From: Baffinella frigidus | Taxonomy: Eukaryota; Cryptophyceae; Cryptomonadales; Baffinellaceae | Assembly: GCA_026770585.1 (NCBI GenBank) | Contig: MU646404.1 | Location: 366,986 to 383,823, forward strand | Direction: 5' to 3' | DNA: 16,838 nt | In this document: positions 1 through 7,465 of the stretch, piece by piece | Numbering within the stretch: position 1 is the first letter of the stretch | Layout of the letters: each line of letters starts with the position of its first letter | The notes under the pieces: model-generated | Database searches by the model: none | What the model was told of the DNA's origin: nothing | What the model saw: only the letters and a program-made list of their open reading frames with translations | Position numbers and translations under genes: made by a program

Positions 1-360
1 GCGATTTCGGAGTTCTCCGGTCGCAGGCTTTTGAAATCCAATGGCTCCAACCCTTTAAAAGCCAATGGCTCCAACCCGGATTCAGGGGCTTTAAATGGCC
101 TTGTTTTGGGCCTTATTCTTCCTTTCTCGATTCAGCGTAAGAAACGGCCTAAGTGGTTGTACCGGAACCTCACTTCTGCTGTTTTTCTGGGGACTCTCGG
201 GGTAGCTGCGGGAGCCCGGCCACATCATTATGCAAAGTTGACAATCCGCGATCCAGCGACCTAAGCACGTTTTTAAACGCTGAGGCCGGAAATCCGGTCT
301 CAGCTTTTTCATTCTACGTCCATTTTCCTTAGGATTCAGGTTATTTAAAAAAAAAACTTG
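1..360. other. Non-coding flank with a short hairpin and dispersed repeat
   Basis: No convincing gene. AATGGCTCCAACCC occurs twice near the start. 279-304 is a hairpin (GCTGAGGCCGG, AAAT loop, CCGGTCTCAGC; one G-T pair) followed by TTTTTC. 156-218 is repeated at 391-454 with about 85% identity. Confidence 0.5.
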
Positions 361-454
361 AAAATTGTGTCACGTCCTCGCTCGGCAGCGGTTGTACCGG
401 AATCTCAACTTTTGCCGTTTTTCAGGGGACTCTCGGGGTGGCTGCCGCAGCCCG
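156..454 (+). repeat. Two copies of a 63-bp dispersed repeat
   Basis: 156-218 and 391-454 both run from GTTGTACCGGAA through GGGGACTCTCGGGGT to AGCCCG. The second copy is preceded at 361-390 by ATTGTGTCACGTCCTCGCTC, which recurs at 1120-1148, so this is part of a larger dispersed unit flanking the CCCGAAA array. Confidence 0.75.
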
Positions 455-503
455 ACCATTTGGAGGAGGGGGGTGGGGGTGACCAGGTGCATGTCCGACC
501 CAA

Positions 504-1030
504 ATCCCGAAACCCCAAGACCCGAAACCCGAAACCCGAAACCCGAAGCCCGGAAACCCGGAAACCTGGAAGCCCGAAGCCCGAAACCCGAAACCCGAAA
601 CCCGAAACCCGAAGCCCGAAGCCCGAAATCCGAAACCCGAAACCTGAAACCCGACCATTTGGAGGAGGGGAGGGGCGAGGAGGGCCAGATGCCCTTCCGA
701 CCGAATCCCGAAAACCCGAGACCCGAAAACCCCGAAAACGGGAACCCGAAAACGGGAGCAGGTGTGTTTCCCCTCCCGAAAGCCGAAAACCCGAGACCCG
801 AAACCCGAAAACGGGAACCCGAAGCCCGAAACCCGAAGCCCGAATGGGGGGGGGGGCAGGTGCACTTCTGGCCCAGATCCGAAACCCGAAACCCGGAAAC
901 GGGAACCTGGAAACCCAAAACCCGAAACCCGAAACCCGGAAACGGGAACCCGGAACCCGGGACCCGAGACCCGAAAACGGGAACCTGGAACCCGGAACCC
1001 GAAACCCGAAAACGAGAAACCGGAATCCGC
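504..1030 (+). repeat. Degenerate CCCGAAA minisatellite
   Basis: Dozens of variants of CCCGAAA (also CCCGAAG, CCCGGAAA, CCCGAAAACGGGAA) fill about 520 bp. The array is cut into blocks by G-rich spacers: GACCATTTGGAGGAGGGG occurs at about 455 and 651, and a related G-run at 845. The unit is the TTTAGGG telomere heptamer with one base changed. All six frames are largely open here because the heptamer lacks stops; these frames are not genes. Confidence 0.9.
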
Positions 1031-1181
1031 ACCGGGCCACGTTTCGAGGGTTGAGATTTCTTCTTGTTCTTTATTACTCTCGCCACAGGTCCTAAATGAG
1101 GCCCTTGAGGCTTGAGTTGAAATTGTGTCACGTCCTCGCTCGGCAGCGGAGATGCGAAACCCGCTCTTAGAAAGGTCCATC

Positions 1182-1416
1182 TATCGGCAGGGGGCGGACG
1201 GTAGCGGGCGGCTGCGCGTCCCCCCGCACGAATCATCCCTCGTGACCGTTTCTCTCTTAGCGAGACGTTTATTACTACCCGCGTGACACGTTCTCTCTTA
1301 AAACTCTCTTAGAGGGACGTTTATTACTGCCAAAACAAACATAAACGTCCGTTTATCGGCAGGGGGCGGACGGCAGCGGGCGGCTGCGCATCCCGCACGA
1401 ATCATCCCTCGTGACC
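1182..1416 (+). repeat. 65-bp direct repeat pair
   Basis: 1182-1247 and 1354-1416 share TATCGGCAGGGGGCGGACGG and GCACGAATCATCCCTCGTGA. The spacer contains two related copies of CTCTCTTAG ... GACGTTTATTACT (1254-1276, 1304-1330). Confidence 0.8.
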
Positions 1417-1566
1417 CCCCAGCGCTCCGCCCTCCGCCGCCCGCTCCCTGCCTCGAGCCGCGAGAACGCTCGGGACTGACGGGCCCGCCTCGGGACCGAC
1501 GGAGTTCATTGACCCTTCACATCAGTCAACTAGAGGCTCGCGACCTGGCCCATGGCCGAGGCTCGC
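1417..1566. other. GC-rich non-coding stretch
   Basis: Contains one GACGGGCCCGCCTCGGGAC unit (about 1478), a family also found at about 1706-1746 and 7019-7058, and GGCTCGCGACCTGGCCCATG leading into GCCGAGGCTCG, a degenerate form of the foldback-C terminus. No gene seen. Confidence 0.5.
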
Positions 1567-1687
1567 TACAGGGGTACCTCGATTACAAGAAAACGCCTCC
1601 CCGTAGGACCCTACAGTAGGGCTATGCCTAGGGCCCTATGGTCGTCCTAGGGGGGTGACGTTTTCTTGTAATCGAGGTATCCCTGTA
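1567..1687. mobile_element. MITE family A, full copy 1
   Basis: Near-perfect terminal inverted repeats: TACAGGGGTACCTCGATTAC then AAGAAAACG at the left, CGTTTTCTTGTAATCGAGGT then ATCCCTGTA at the right. The core contains CCCTACAGTAGGG and CCTAGGGCCCTA. The 121-bp element has TA at both outer edges, consistent with a TA target duplication. No coding capacity. Confidence 0.85.
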
Positions 1688-1784
1688 CCTGTCTGGCCGA
1701 GGCTCACAACGGGCCCGCCTCGGGACTGACGGGCCCGCCTCGGGACGAGAGCCCCCGGAGAAGAGGGGATTTAACCTGGTGTAT

Positions 1785-1905
1785 TACAGGGGTACCTCGC
1801 TCATAAGAAACGCCCACCCCCCTAGGACCACCATAGGGCCCTAGGCATAGGCCTACTGTAGGGTCCTAGGGGGGGGCGGTTTCTTATGAGTGAGGTACCC
1901 CTGTA
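1785..1905. mobile_element. MITE family A, full copy 2
   Basis: TACAGGGGTACCTCGCTCAT then AAGAAACGCC at the left mirrors GGCGGTTTCTTATGAGTGAG then GTACCCCTGTA at the right. Same 121-bp length and TA edges as copy 1. The core is two imperfect palindromes built on CCTAGG. Confidence 0.88.
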
Positions 1906-2055
1906 GGGGTAGACATTTTGGCTGTTGAAGGGGGTCGATCTGCCTAAGAGAAGATCTCCCACTCGGAGAGGCTATGGTGTCTGAGTACCTCGAGTGTGGG
2001 TGTCACTCAACTCAAGGCTCAAGGGCCTCATTTAGGACCTGTATCGAGAGTAATA

Positions 2056-2110
2056 AAGAAGAAGAAGAAGAAGAAGAAGAAGAAGAAGAAGAAGAAGACG
2101 ACGACGAAGA
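2056..2110 (+). repeat. GAA/GAC trinucleotide microsatellite
   Basis: About fifteen GAA units followed by GAC units. It sits exactly at the right arm of the composite element, whose left arm has the complementary TTCTTCTTG, so the microsatellite probably grew from the element's terminus. Confidence 0.9.
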
Positions 2111-2136
2111 TTGTGGGTAGGAGCCTCCAGTAGGCC

Positions 2137-2238
2137 TATCCCTCAAGTGGCGAGCAGGCTCATACACCCTACCGTAGGGCCCTAGGACCTGCCCGGGACC
2201 CCAGGGGGTCTATTTGGACCCCCTCGCCACTTAAGGCA
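2137..2238. mobile_element. MITE family B, copy 1 (diverged)
   Basis: TATCCCTCAAGTGGCGAGCA at the left and CCCTCGCCACTTAAGGCAT at the right are inverted. The interior carries CCCTACCGTAGGGCCCTAGG as in the other copies. Confidence 0.75.
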
Positions 2239-2403
2239 TGACTATGGGCCTACGACCTCCACCCTGCGAGCGGCGTGGACCTTATGTTCGAGTAACCCCT
2301 GTATTTGGGCTGTTGCTGGGGGTCGATGGGGACATGTCTTGTGGGGCTGACCCTGCGTGCCTCTGTATTTTCCTGATTCATTCCCCGGCTTCACGTGCCT
2401 AGT

Positions 2404-2508
2404 TATCCCTTAAGTGCCCAGTAGGCGCATACGCCCTACCGTAGGGCCATAGGACCTGCCTAGGACCTCTTGACCCGCAAATTTGGGGGTCTGGCCACTT
2501 AAGGGATA
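2404..2508. mobile_element. MITE family B, copy 2
   Basis: TATCCCTTAAGTGCCCAGTA at the left, CTGGCCACTTAAGGGATA at the right, TA at both ends, 105 bp. The interior has GTAGGGCCATAGGACCTGCC and AAATTTG near the right end. Confidence 0.85.
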
Positions 2509-2948
2509 CGCCTCCTCGGCTTTACGCCTAGCACTATCAGTCAACTGGGGTTCACACCGAGCCAGATTACTACTGCCTCATGTCGTTCGGAGTTCCCCTT
2601 CCAGATTCGGAGTCGGAGTTCCCATCCTACCCACACTCCCCCGTGCCACCTTCCGCTCGCTCCGGTGGAGCGAACGTGGAGGGAGCACACCCTTAGCTAC
2701 CCTCCGGGGTGGTATCGGGCTGCTTGTGCCCTTTGGTCTCGACGCATCTCTCCCCCTAGCGTGAAGCGGTCGTGTTTGTCAACTTATTAAACCTCAACGT
2801 TTGTCCTTTAGGTCCTTTAGGTTCTTCGAGCTCCCAACATAGGCGGACACCGGAACTGGTTCTGTAGAAAGACCATGCTTCCAACTTATTAAAGCTTAAC
2901 TTATTAAACCCCTCAGGCCAACATCGCCCGCAGCACCCGCGCCGTCGC
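2509..2948. other. Interspersed sequence, no gene recognised
   Basis: A 93-codon open frame on the plus strand (2483-2764) starts inside the MITE and shows no domain, so I do not call it. AACTTATTAAA occurs three times (about 2780, 2883, 2896). 2806-2853 is an inverted copy of sequence at 16018-16070 (shared GGTGTCCGCCT and AGAACCT). Confidence 0.4.
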
Positions 2949-3053
2949 TATCCCTTAAGTGCCCAGTAGGCTCATACGCCCTACGGTACGGCCCTAGGAC
3001 CTGCCTAGGACCTCTAGGCCCTCAAATTTGTGGGCATGGCCACTTATGGGATA
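2949..3053. mobile_element. MITE family B, copy 3
   Basis: TATCCCTTAAGTGCCCAGTA to GGCCACTTATGGGATA. Abuts copy 4 and shares its terminal TA with it. Confidence 0.85.
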
Positions 3054-3153
3054 CCTTAAGTGGCAAGTAGGCTCATACGCCCTACCGTAGGGCCCTAGGA
3101 CCAGCCTAGGACCTCAGGCCCCCAAATTTGGAGGCCTGGCCACTTAAGGGATA
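3052..3153. mobile_element. MITE family B, copy 4 (abutting copy 3)
   Basis: TACCTTAAGTGGCAAGTAGG to TGGCCACTTAAGGGATA. The head-to-tail pair with only a shared TA suggests insertion of one element into the terminal TA of the other, or a tandem duplication. Confidence 0.85.
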
Positions 3154-3510
3154 CCTTCACATACCCAATGAGGGTAACCCTTTAGCCGGTTTCTGCTGCG
3201 ATCCTCTGCACCGGGTGGCCTGAATGTGATCCGAAAGGAGGCATGGCTTCTCTGCAGATAAGTGCCAGTGTCAGCTTATGGTGAGAGTTCAAAGAACCTC
3301 GAGGACCTATTTCCCTGTACAAAGGGCCTAACTTATGTACATCAGCTTTCCTTGTCATCTGGTCCAAATAAAAAGGTCGAGGGAAGGAAAATTTCGAACC
3401 GTGTGAAATGTCCTGTCTTGTCTTATCTTGACTTTCGGAATTGTCATTGAGAATTGCCGGTACACCTGTAGTAGGATCCTACGAGCTCGTACCGGTGGTA
3501 CTTTACCAGA
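3154..3510. other. Unique-looking spacer, no gene recognised
   Basis: Short open frames on both strands (about 61 codons) have no recognisable features. 3287-3312 (GAGAGTTCAAAGAACCTCGA) resembles sequence at about 16038. 3459-3502 contains GCCGGTACACCTGTAGTAGG opposite GATCCTACGAGCTCGTACCG, an imperfect palindrome. Confidence 0.4.
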
Positions 3511-3560
3511 CACCCTACACCCTACACCCTACACCCTACACCCTACGTCCGACACCCTAC
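3511..3560 (+). repeat. CACCCTA minisatellite
   Basis: About five CACCCTA heptamers followed by a degenerate unit. This is the same telomere-like variant that forms long tracts in the carbonic anhydrase introns. Confidence 0.85.
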
Positions 3561-3674
3561 AGATCCGAAAGCAAAAATGCTTTCTCTACAGTCCTTTCTA
3601 CGGAAGGGCGTGTCGTTGGCGTATGTTGGGCGAAATTAAAACCTAAAGGACCCTACGCCCTGCAAACCCCTACG

Positions 3675-3762
3675 CATGTGGGATCCTAGACCGTAACTTC
3701 TTTCGTGTGTATGTACATGACATGTGGGATCCTAGACCGTAACTTCCTTCGTTTGTATCCAT
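3675..3762 (+). repeat. 45-bp tandem duplication
   Basis: 3675-3719 and 3721-3762 share CATGTGGGATCCTAGACCGT then AACTTC(T/C)TTCGT(G/T)TGTAT. Confidence 0.9.
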
Positions 3763-4034
3763 GTAACTGTAATAATTTGAGGCGCCCTCCTTCAAGCTCT
3801 TGCAACCTTCTTCTTCTTGAAACCGTTACGAGATCCACGGCAGGACATTAGTCAGAATTTCAGGACGCAACGGTTCGTTTCCTGGTACAAAGCTTCGTAC
3901 TACATGAGTGTGCGGTCCCACGTGAGAGGCAGCTCCTCGTCCTCTCCACGTCCGATTTGTATTTCGGGCGATATCGAGCTCGCACATGCTACACAGCGGG
4001 CTACAAAGGGATTTTCGGGCTCTGAGAGCCCGAG

Positions 4035-4157
4035 TTTCCGTTACCATATCCATAGGAACCCCCCCTATGCCCCTACGGATTGTCTACCGCAGGGTCCTAG
4101 GTCTTATTGCTGAAGGGTAACATGTATTCAAAACCCCCTTCGAAGTCCGCCGTGTGG
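4035..4157 (+). repeat. Repeat F, copy 1 (about 115 bp)
   Basis: Runs from TTTCCGTTACCATATCCATA through CCCCTACGGATTG and GGTCCTAGGTCTTAT to GAAGTCCGCCGTGTGG. Two further copies lie in carbonic anhydrase introns 3 and 4 (10638-10752, 11713-11830). Confidence 0.8.
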
Positions 4158-4762
4158 TTACGTACCTAAAAGATATTTAGGTACATGTATGTACATGTAA
4201 ATATTTAGGCACGTACAACCGTGTTTTTGAGGAAACCGACCGTCAGGCGCCTGTGAGAAGAAATATATGTCGTGTGGGAAGGATTAAATCATAGGCAATA
4301 CATAAATCTATTCTGCGGCGACTACGAAAAAAATTGGGCCTTTGGAGTGCTTACACCACGGAGAATGGAGCTGGCGAATTTTCGGGGCCGAAAAAAATGC
4401 AAACTTTTCCCGAGAAAAACGATGTTCCCGAGTGGTGCAGCCTTGCAAATTTCACCAACCCCCCACCCAACCCGCCTAGGTGTTGTAGGTCGCTTAGAGG
4501 GAGCCGCCCCCCCCCTAGGATCGCGTTATTGGGCTGCTGTACAGGCGGGCTTCCTTATGAGCGAGGTACCCCTCTAGGGTGGGCGAGAGACTCCAGGCGT
4601 GAAAGAGCGAGCAGTCTTTCATTAATTAATTCCGATTTATTATTATTAAAGTTACCCACTCTCCTCGCCCGATGTATCATGATTCAAGTTCATCCCTCTC
4701 CTCCCGAACACGCGCACCGTCTCCTGTGAAGAATTGCGGCCCCAAAAAACGCCCAAGATTTT
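4158..4762. other. Repeat-derived spacer with a MITE-A fragment
   Basis: 4158-4222 contains AT-rich palindromic runs (ACCTAAAAGATATTTAGGTA, TACATGTATGTACATGTA). 4478-4576 ends with CTTCCTTATGAGCGAGGTAC then CCCT, the right terminus of MITE family A with a decayed left half. The rest lacks recognisable features; 4740-4762 is the 3' flank of the minus-strand terminal exon. Confidence 0.5.
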
Positions 4763-4953
4763 TCACTTTGCAACCTTATCTCCAGAATTGTAGCCCTTTT
4801 TCATGAATGCGGTCAGCTTGCTGTCATCGATAGCCAGGCCTTTCTCAGAGCAAACCTTCACCATCGCAGGTCCAAACTTTGAAAGGAAATCAGGGTGATA
4901 AATACCCAGCTTGAAATAGACCCCAGGGTCACGCCCCTGGCGTGTCTGTTGGA
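4763..4953 (-). CDS. Terminal exon of an unrecognised protein (minus strand)
   Basis: Read on the minus strand, a pyrimidine-rich tract (TATTTTTCTC) runs into CTACAG at 4954. After it an open frame of 62 residues ends at TGA (4765-4763). The peptide looks like real protein: QQTRQGRDPGVYFKLGIYHP, then DFLSKFGPAMVKVC, SEKGLAIDDSKL, TAFMKKGYNSGDKVAK. It has balanced composition, none of the repeats that fill this half of the window, and an in-frame stop just upstream of the tract, as expected for an intron. Phase is 1 at the acceptor; alternative acceptors at CAACAG and CGCCAG give shorter versions. I do not recognise the family and assign no function. The rest of the gene should lie to the right on the minus strand. 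Confidence 0.6.
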
Positions 4954-5251
4954 CTGTAGCAATGATGGCATGAGAAAAATAGAAGGCGGTTCGAGGCCGG
5001 GGTCAAAATATCATGAGAGCAAATGCCAAAATGTGCAACATCGAGAAATGTGAAACATTTTTTACCACACAAATTTGTACCGGTTGAAACAGACCAGTAG
5101 GAGATTCGAATCTGTTTTACAGTCTGTTTTTTAAGTTTTGTACGGGAATGGATATTTTCAGAAGCAAATGGGGTTTCAGCAATTTTTTCAAACCCAGGAC
5201 TGACTGAGCCCAAGCAGGGGACCTTGAGGTGGGGGTAGACATCACCGAAAT

Positions 5252-5318
5252 GTGAGCCTCGGTCGGACAGGTGAGGAGCCTCGGGGGGAGGCTCACCACC
5301 TGTCTGACCGAGGCTCAC
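5252..5318. mobile_element. Foldback C
   Basis: GTGAGCCTCGGTCGGACAGG then TGAGGAGCCTC pairs with GAGGCTCACCACCTGTCTGA then CCGAGGCTCAC: 31-bp arms around a short G-rich loop. Single-arm relatives lie at about 1525-1566, 1694-1710, 9390-9430 and 15150-15185. Confidence 0.8.
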
Positions 5319-5704
5319 GCACAGGGCTTTCTCCACATCGCAAGTGGGGGCCTAGGTGGTGGAGGAGGGGTTTTCTGCTCTCCCCGCGTGGCATAAATGG
5401 CCCGCAAGGAGAGTGGTCCACATATCTTTGCCCGGTCCGCCATCCGCTTGTAAGGAGGTACACTGGGCAGCTGCGTGTGGATAGTGTACAGATAGGCAGA
5501 GGCTCTCGCGCAACGGGGTGCTCTGCGGGAAACATGAGGGGCGTTGGCTTCCCTGGAGGTCTGCCTCTGATGGATCCCCCAATATGGGGAGTGGCAGTTT
5601 CTTGAGTAGGACAACGCTGGAGCAGTCCCCATATGTTTTCCTACTCTCGCCTCAATTCTGCGCCGCGCATTTCTCTTTCGAATGAAGTCAATAAGTGTCA
5701 AACC
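5315..5704 (-). CDS. Possible further minus-strand coding sequence upstream of the terminal exon
   Basis: On the minus strand, after ATTGCAG at 5705, the peptide GLTLIDFIRKRNARRRIEAR (5704-5645) is followed by a GTAGGA donor-like site. The same frame stays open to 5315 and contains a second exon-like part reading ARASAYLYTIHTQ and PPYKRMADRAKICGPLSLR after CCCGCAG at 5523. The frame ends where the foldback at 5252-5318 begins. Phases with the terminal exon do not resolve cleanly and no family is recognised, so this is a weak coding candidate. Confidence 0.25.
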   Translation of the reverse strand, partial: GLTLIDFIRKRNARRRIEARVGKHMGTAPALSYSRNCHSPYWGIHQRQTSREANAPHVSRRAPRCARASAYLYTIHTQLPSVPPYKRMADRAKICGPLSLRAIYATRGEQKTPPPPPRPPLAMWRKPCA

Positions 5705-5942
5705 CTGCAATTGCTTTTAGCACCTGCAAAGAAAAAACTTTGTACCAGGATTTCATTTCTCGATCCAGGCAAATACGATTTTAGTTGAACCTGCCTATCT
5801 CAAAAGGTTTTGACCCGGCCCCTACTATTTTTGGCAGATATCTCGTACGAGCTTCGTACGAGCTCGTACAAGCGTGAAGTTTGAGCATCCAGCGGTAACA
5901 GACCGAAATTAATCCCCCAGCCAGGGGGGGGGGTATTCGAAG
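5705..5942. other. Spacer, no gene recognised
   Basis: Contains a TCGTACGAGCTTCGTACGAG palindromic cluster at about 5842-5871. On the minus strand it ends with a T-rich tract and TTTGCAG, possibly intronic sequence of the minus-strand gene. Confidence 0.35.
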
Positions 5943-5969
5943 TCTCTCTTTCTCTCTCTCTCTCTCGCG

Positions 5970-6033
<64 letters not shown>
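5943..6033 (+). repeat. CT microsatellite
   Basis: About 40 CT units broken once by CGCGCGCG. It yields a spurious Arg-Glu frame on the minus strand. Confidence 0.95.
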
Positions 6034-6038
<5 letters not shown>

Positions 6039-6078
6039 ATCAAGGTCTCTCCGGGGGGGGGGCAGACCATGGCGACAG

Positions 6079-6168
6079 TACAGGGTAGACTACATACCTC
6101 GCTCACAAGAAACCAACCCCCCCTATGACCCTACAGTAGGACCATGCCTAGGGTCCTTGGTGGTCCTC
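6079..6168. mobile_element. MITE family A fragment (left half)
   Basis: TACAGGGTA, an 8-base interruption, then ACCTCGCTCACAAGAAACC and a CCTACAGTAGGACC core. The right terminus is missing. Confidence 0.6.
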
Positions 6169-6434
6169 ATTTACCTCGAAGTCGCTCTTTAGAATTAACC
6201 CCTAGATTACATGTATCGAAACAGACACCTGTTCGGAGGAGTTCCGGACCAGGGGGGCATCTGAACGTTGCGTCCCTCTATTTGTAGTGAAAATAATTAG
6301 AACTGCAAATAGAGGGACCCGTACTACTCTGTCCATCAAATCGTTTTAAAACGAATTTCGGTTTAATAGTCAGCTTTTGCTCAAAATCGGTTACAGGATA
6401 GGGTGGGGTGCGGTTTTCCAGGACGTCTTTTCCG
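6169..6434. other. Spacer with a 17-bp hairpin
   Basis: 6272-6318: GTCCCTCTATTTGTAGT pairs with ACTGCAAATAGAGGGAC (one mismatch) around a 13-base AT-rich loop. No gene seen. Confidence 0.5.
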
Positions 6435-6570
6435 TAATTTGTAGTGTTGCGTCTCGAAGAATTCTTCGAGACTCGAGAAGTGGATATGCGACCTCGAGAA
6501 GCGAGGTTCGAGACTCGAGAAATCTCGAGATCTCGAGAAATTGTTCGAGAAACGAGAAGTTTCGAGAAAT

Positions 6571-6643
6571 GCCTCTCCCCGTACGGCAAGGGCCCTATGG
6601 TGGTCCTAGGGGGGGGCTTTCTTATGAGCGAGGTACCCCTGTA
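6571..6643. mobile_element. MITE family A fragment (right half)
   Basis: Ends GGGGGGGCTTTCTTATGAGC then GAGGTACCCCTGTA. The left arm has been replaced by CTCGAG-rich sequence. Confidence 0.7.
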
Positions 6644-6678
6644 TGGCACAGATCCTAGCGAGATTCATTCTCTCTCTC

Positions 6679-6800
6679 TACATGGGTACCTCTCTTCTAA
6701 GAACCCCCCCCCCCTAGGACCACCGTAGGGTCCTAGTAGACATAGACCTACTGTGGTGCCCTAGCAGGAGGCGCTTTCTTATGAGCGAGGTCACCCAGTA
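6679..6800. mobile_element. MITE family A, full copy 3
   Basis: TACATGGGTACCTCTCTTCT then AAGAACCCCC at the left; GGCGCTTTCTTATGAGCGAG then GTCACCCAGTA at the right. Core is CCTAGGACCACCGTAGGGTC. Diverged but full length. Confidence 0.75.
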
Positions 6801-6862
6801 CCGGTACCTTTCTTGTGATCGAGGTAACCCAGTACCTCTCTTATGAGCGAGGTACCTCTGTA
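6799..6862. mobile_element. MITE family A terminal fragments
   Basis: GGTACCTTTCTTGTGATCGA then GGTAACC is followed by CCTCTCTTATGAGCGAGGTA then CCTCTGTA: two terminus-only remnants back to back. Confidence 0.6.
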
Positions 6863-7223
6863 CATGTACGGCATCAAAAAGAAGCAGGTCCACGCAAGCA
6901 CCACGCAACCTCCTCCATACCCTCCTCGATCCCCTCCATGGAAGCAGAGCCGCCGCTCATCGCGGATCCTTCACGAGATCCAAAAAAAAGTCGAAAGTTC
7001 AAAAGTCACTTTTTTTCGGACGGGCCCGCCTCGGGACTGACGGGCCCGCCTCAGGACTGGTGTTGCAGTGCACATGCAGACGTACCTTGTCGTTTTCTCT
7101 CTCTCTCTCTTCTCTGGAATCCATTTCTCGAGAAGTGAGGTTCGAGACTCGAGAAGTTATTTCTCGAGAAACGAGGCTCGAGACTCGAGACAAAACGCTT
7201 CGAGACGCAACACTAGTAATTTG

Positions 7224-7465
7224 TATTTATTGACAACGTGTCATCATCCAACCGTTGCGAGATCACATACGAGCTCGTAGAACCGTGGTCGCAAATGAAG
7301 CTTGAATGTACCGCGCCCGGAGGGGGGCTACTACGAGGCTCGTACGAAGTTTTAAAGGCCCTGGGTTAGATAATGACTTGTACAGGCTATCCGCGCCCGG
7401 GGGGGGGAGTCCCCAAGCTTTTAAAGGCCCAGGGTTTTATGGACTTGTACAGGCTATTTATAAGC
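7224..7465. other. Spacer with G-run motifs
   Basis: CGCGCCCGG followed by G-runs occurs at about 7311 and 7392, each near a TTTTAAAGGCCC(T/A)GGG motif and GACTTGTACAGGCTAT. Inverted forms of the G-run and TTTAAA motifs recur at 7880-7900 and 8085-8140. No gene seen. Confidence 0.5.

Larger units (their letters stand above)
1053..2074. mobile_element. Composite element with 68-bp inverted arms
   Basis: The left arm 1053-1120 and right arm 2007-2074 are inverted copies with few mismatches, sharing CCTAAATGAGGCCCTTGAGG and TTATTACTCTCG on opposite strands. The interior holds two family-A MITEs, a 65-bp direct repeat and GACGGGCCCGCCTCGGGAC units. No transposase is visible, so it would be non-autonomous or simply a large foldback. 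Confidence 0.65.
6435..7223. repeat. Large inverted structure with CTCGAG-rich ends
   Basis: TAGTGTTGCGTCTCGAAG near 6441-6460 recurs inverted at 7199-7216. Just inside both ends (6442-6570, 7121-7206) are clusters of CTCGAGA/TCTCGAG palindromes. The middle contains MITE-A copies and two GACGGGCCCGCCTC units at 7019-7058. Confidence 0.6.

Noticed and set aside
279-304. Hairpin followed by a T-run, resembling a rho-independent terminator
   Set aside because: The window is eukaryotic; recorded only as a hairpin.
358-1236. Several long overlapping open frames on both strands (up to about 288 codons)
   Set aside because: They arise because the CCCGAAA heptamer has no stop in any frame; the products are low-complexity PKPETRN or GFRVSGF repeats.
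1907-1930. GTAGACATTTTGGCTGTTGA resembles the dinoflagellate spliced leader (GTAGCCATTTTGGCTCAAG)
   Set aside because: Mismatched, no donor GT in the right place, and a diverged relative of the same segment at about 2300 indicates a dispersed repeat. Kept only as a weak hint of lineage.
2483-2764. 93-codon open frame
   Set aside because: It begins inside a MITE, has no domain, signal or splice support, and its length is not unusual for this base composition.
4983-5000. GGTTCGAGGCC fits a tRNA/pol III B box
   Set aside because: No A box or cloverleaf can be drawn around it, and it lies in the intron before the minus-strand terminal exon. Similar GGTTCGAGAC at 6505 and 7139 belongs to the CTCGAG-rich repeat.
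5909-6106. Arg-Glu repeat protein on the minus strand, and similar Ser-Leu frames at 14006-14627 and 16284-16791
   Set aside because: Direct translations of CT microsatellites; no flanking gene structure.
6278-6860. Frames with peptides such as MSEVPLY and RGTSLIRK
   Set aside because: They are translations of the MITE family A termini and recur wherever the element lies.
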